From Trichocoleus sp. FACHB-46 (lineage in GTDB: Bacteria > Cyanobacteriota > Cyanobacteriia > FACHB-46), in assembly GCF_014695385.1 (NCBI RefSeq), contig NZ_JACJOD010000022.1, positions 62,001-126,000 on the forward strand: DNA of 64,000 bases, written 5' to 3'. The notes below the pieces were generated by a model that saw only the letters and a program-made list of their open reading frames with translations, made no database searches and was not told the origin of the DNA. This document shows positions 63,987 to 64,000 of the stretch, in pieces. Position 1 is the stretch's first letter, and each line of letters begins with the position of its first letter. A program made the position numbers and the translations under genes.

Positions 63987-64000
63987 AATTCTCTCCAAAC

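Noticed and set aside
1..64000. tRNA, rRNA, CRISPR array, insertion sequence or prophage
   Set aside because: I found no T-arm GTTCGAATC-like motif outside coding DNA, no regular spacer array, no transposase or integrase, and no phage structural genes.

Overview
The window reads as a chromosome segment of a cyanobacterium. Evidence: the octamer GCGATCGC (HIP1) recurs throughout, and the gene content includes ferredoxin-thioredoxin reductase catalytic subunit (ftrC), the photosynthetic-type ndhA-I-G-E cluster, a Cph1-type phytochrome, an RRM-type Rbp protein, GUN4-domain and DUF2949/DUF3318 proteins typical of cyanobacteria. No RNA genes (tRNA, rRNA), CRISPR array or insertion sequence were recognised. 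A filamentous, non-marine genus is my guess only, from the abundance of complex signalling proteins.

Layout. 0.1-4.1 kb: msrA, an HPF/cold-shock fusion with a long hairpin in its leader, two small cyanobacterial proteins, and a two-gene unit sharing an unusual GNYNE module, one copy fused to GUN4. 4.3-9.8 kb: lptA-lptB-lptF (LPS export), DUF309, ftrC, DUF58 and a secreted protein with paired-Cys repeats. 10-20.7 kb: dxs, a membrane glycosyltransferase, a cytochrome b / molybdopterin oxidoreductase pair, fused pyrF-pyrE, a Cache-HAMP-GGDEF diguanylate cyclase, a GNAT protein. 20.8-28.7 kb: a phytochrome hybrid kinase, three copies of a small transcript-like repeat, a lipoprotein, a HIP1-free three-gene islet with an HNH nuclease, a polyphosphate-glucokinase-like ROK kinase and ilvE. 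28.8-42.2 kb: a second glycosyltransferase, a CNT nucleoside transporter, alanine racemase, a large CHASE4/PAS/GAF adenylate cyclase preceded by overlapping mini-ORFs, an HNH protein, DHH phosphoesterase, sixA and gltA. 42.8-45.8 kb: ndhA, ndhI, ndhG, ndhE. 45.8-64 kb: epoxide-hydrolase-like protein, uvrA, a DUF6883/DUF4926 pair, and a minus-strand signalling run (RsbQ-like hydrolase, two hybrid histidine kinases, a Ser/Thr kinase with TPRs), followed by a GTPase, a DUF937 protein and an RRM protein.

How it fits together. Housekeeping genes (dxs, pyrFE, gltA, uvrA, alr, ilvE, ndh, lpt) form the backbone. Signalling is unusually dense: c-di-GMP synthesis, cAMP synthesis, red/far-red sensing, a His-Asp relay coupled to an RsbQ/D14-like alpha/beta hydrolase, and a Ser/Thr kinase. 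The best candidates for undescribed biology are the HNH/coiled-coil islet (24.8-26.3 kb), the GNYNE/GUN4 pair (2.6-4.1 kb), the DUF6883/DUF4926 pair (50.2-51.3 kb), the RsbQ-like hydrolase relay (51.4-60.0 kb) and the three-copy terminator-linked repeat (20.8, 23.8, 27.7 kb).
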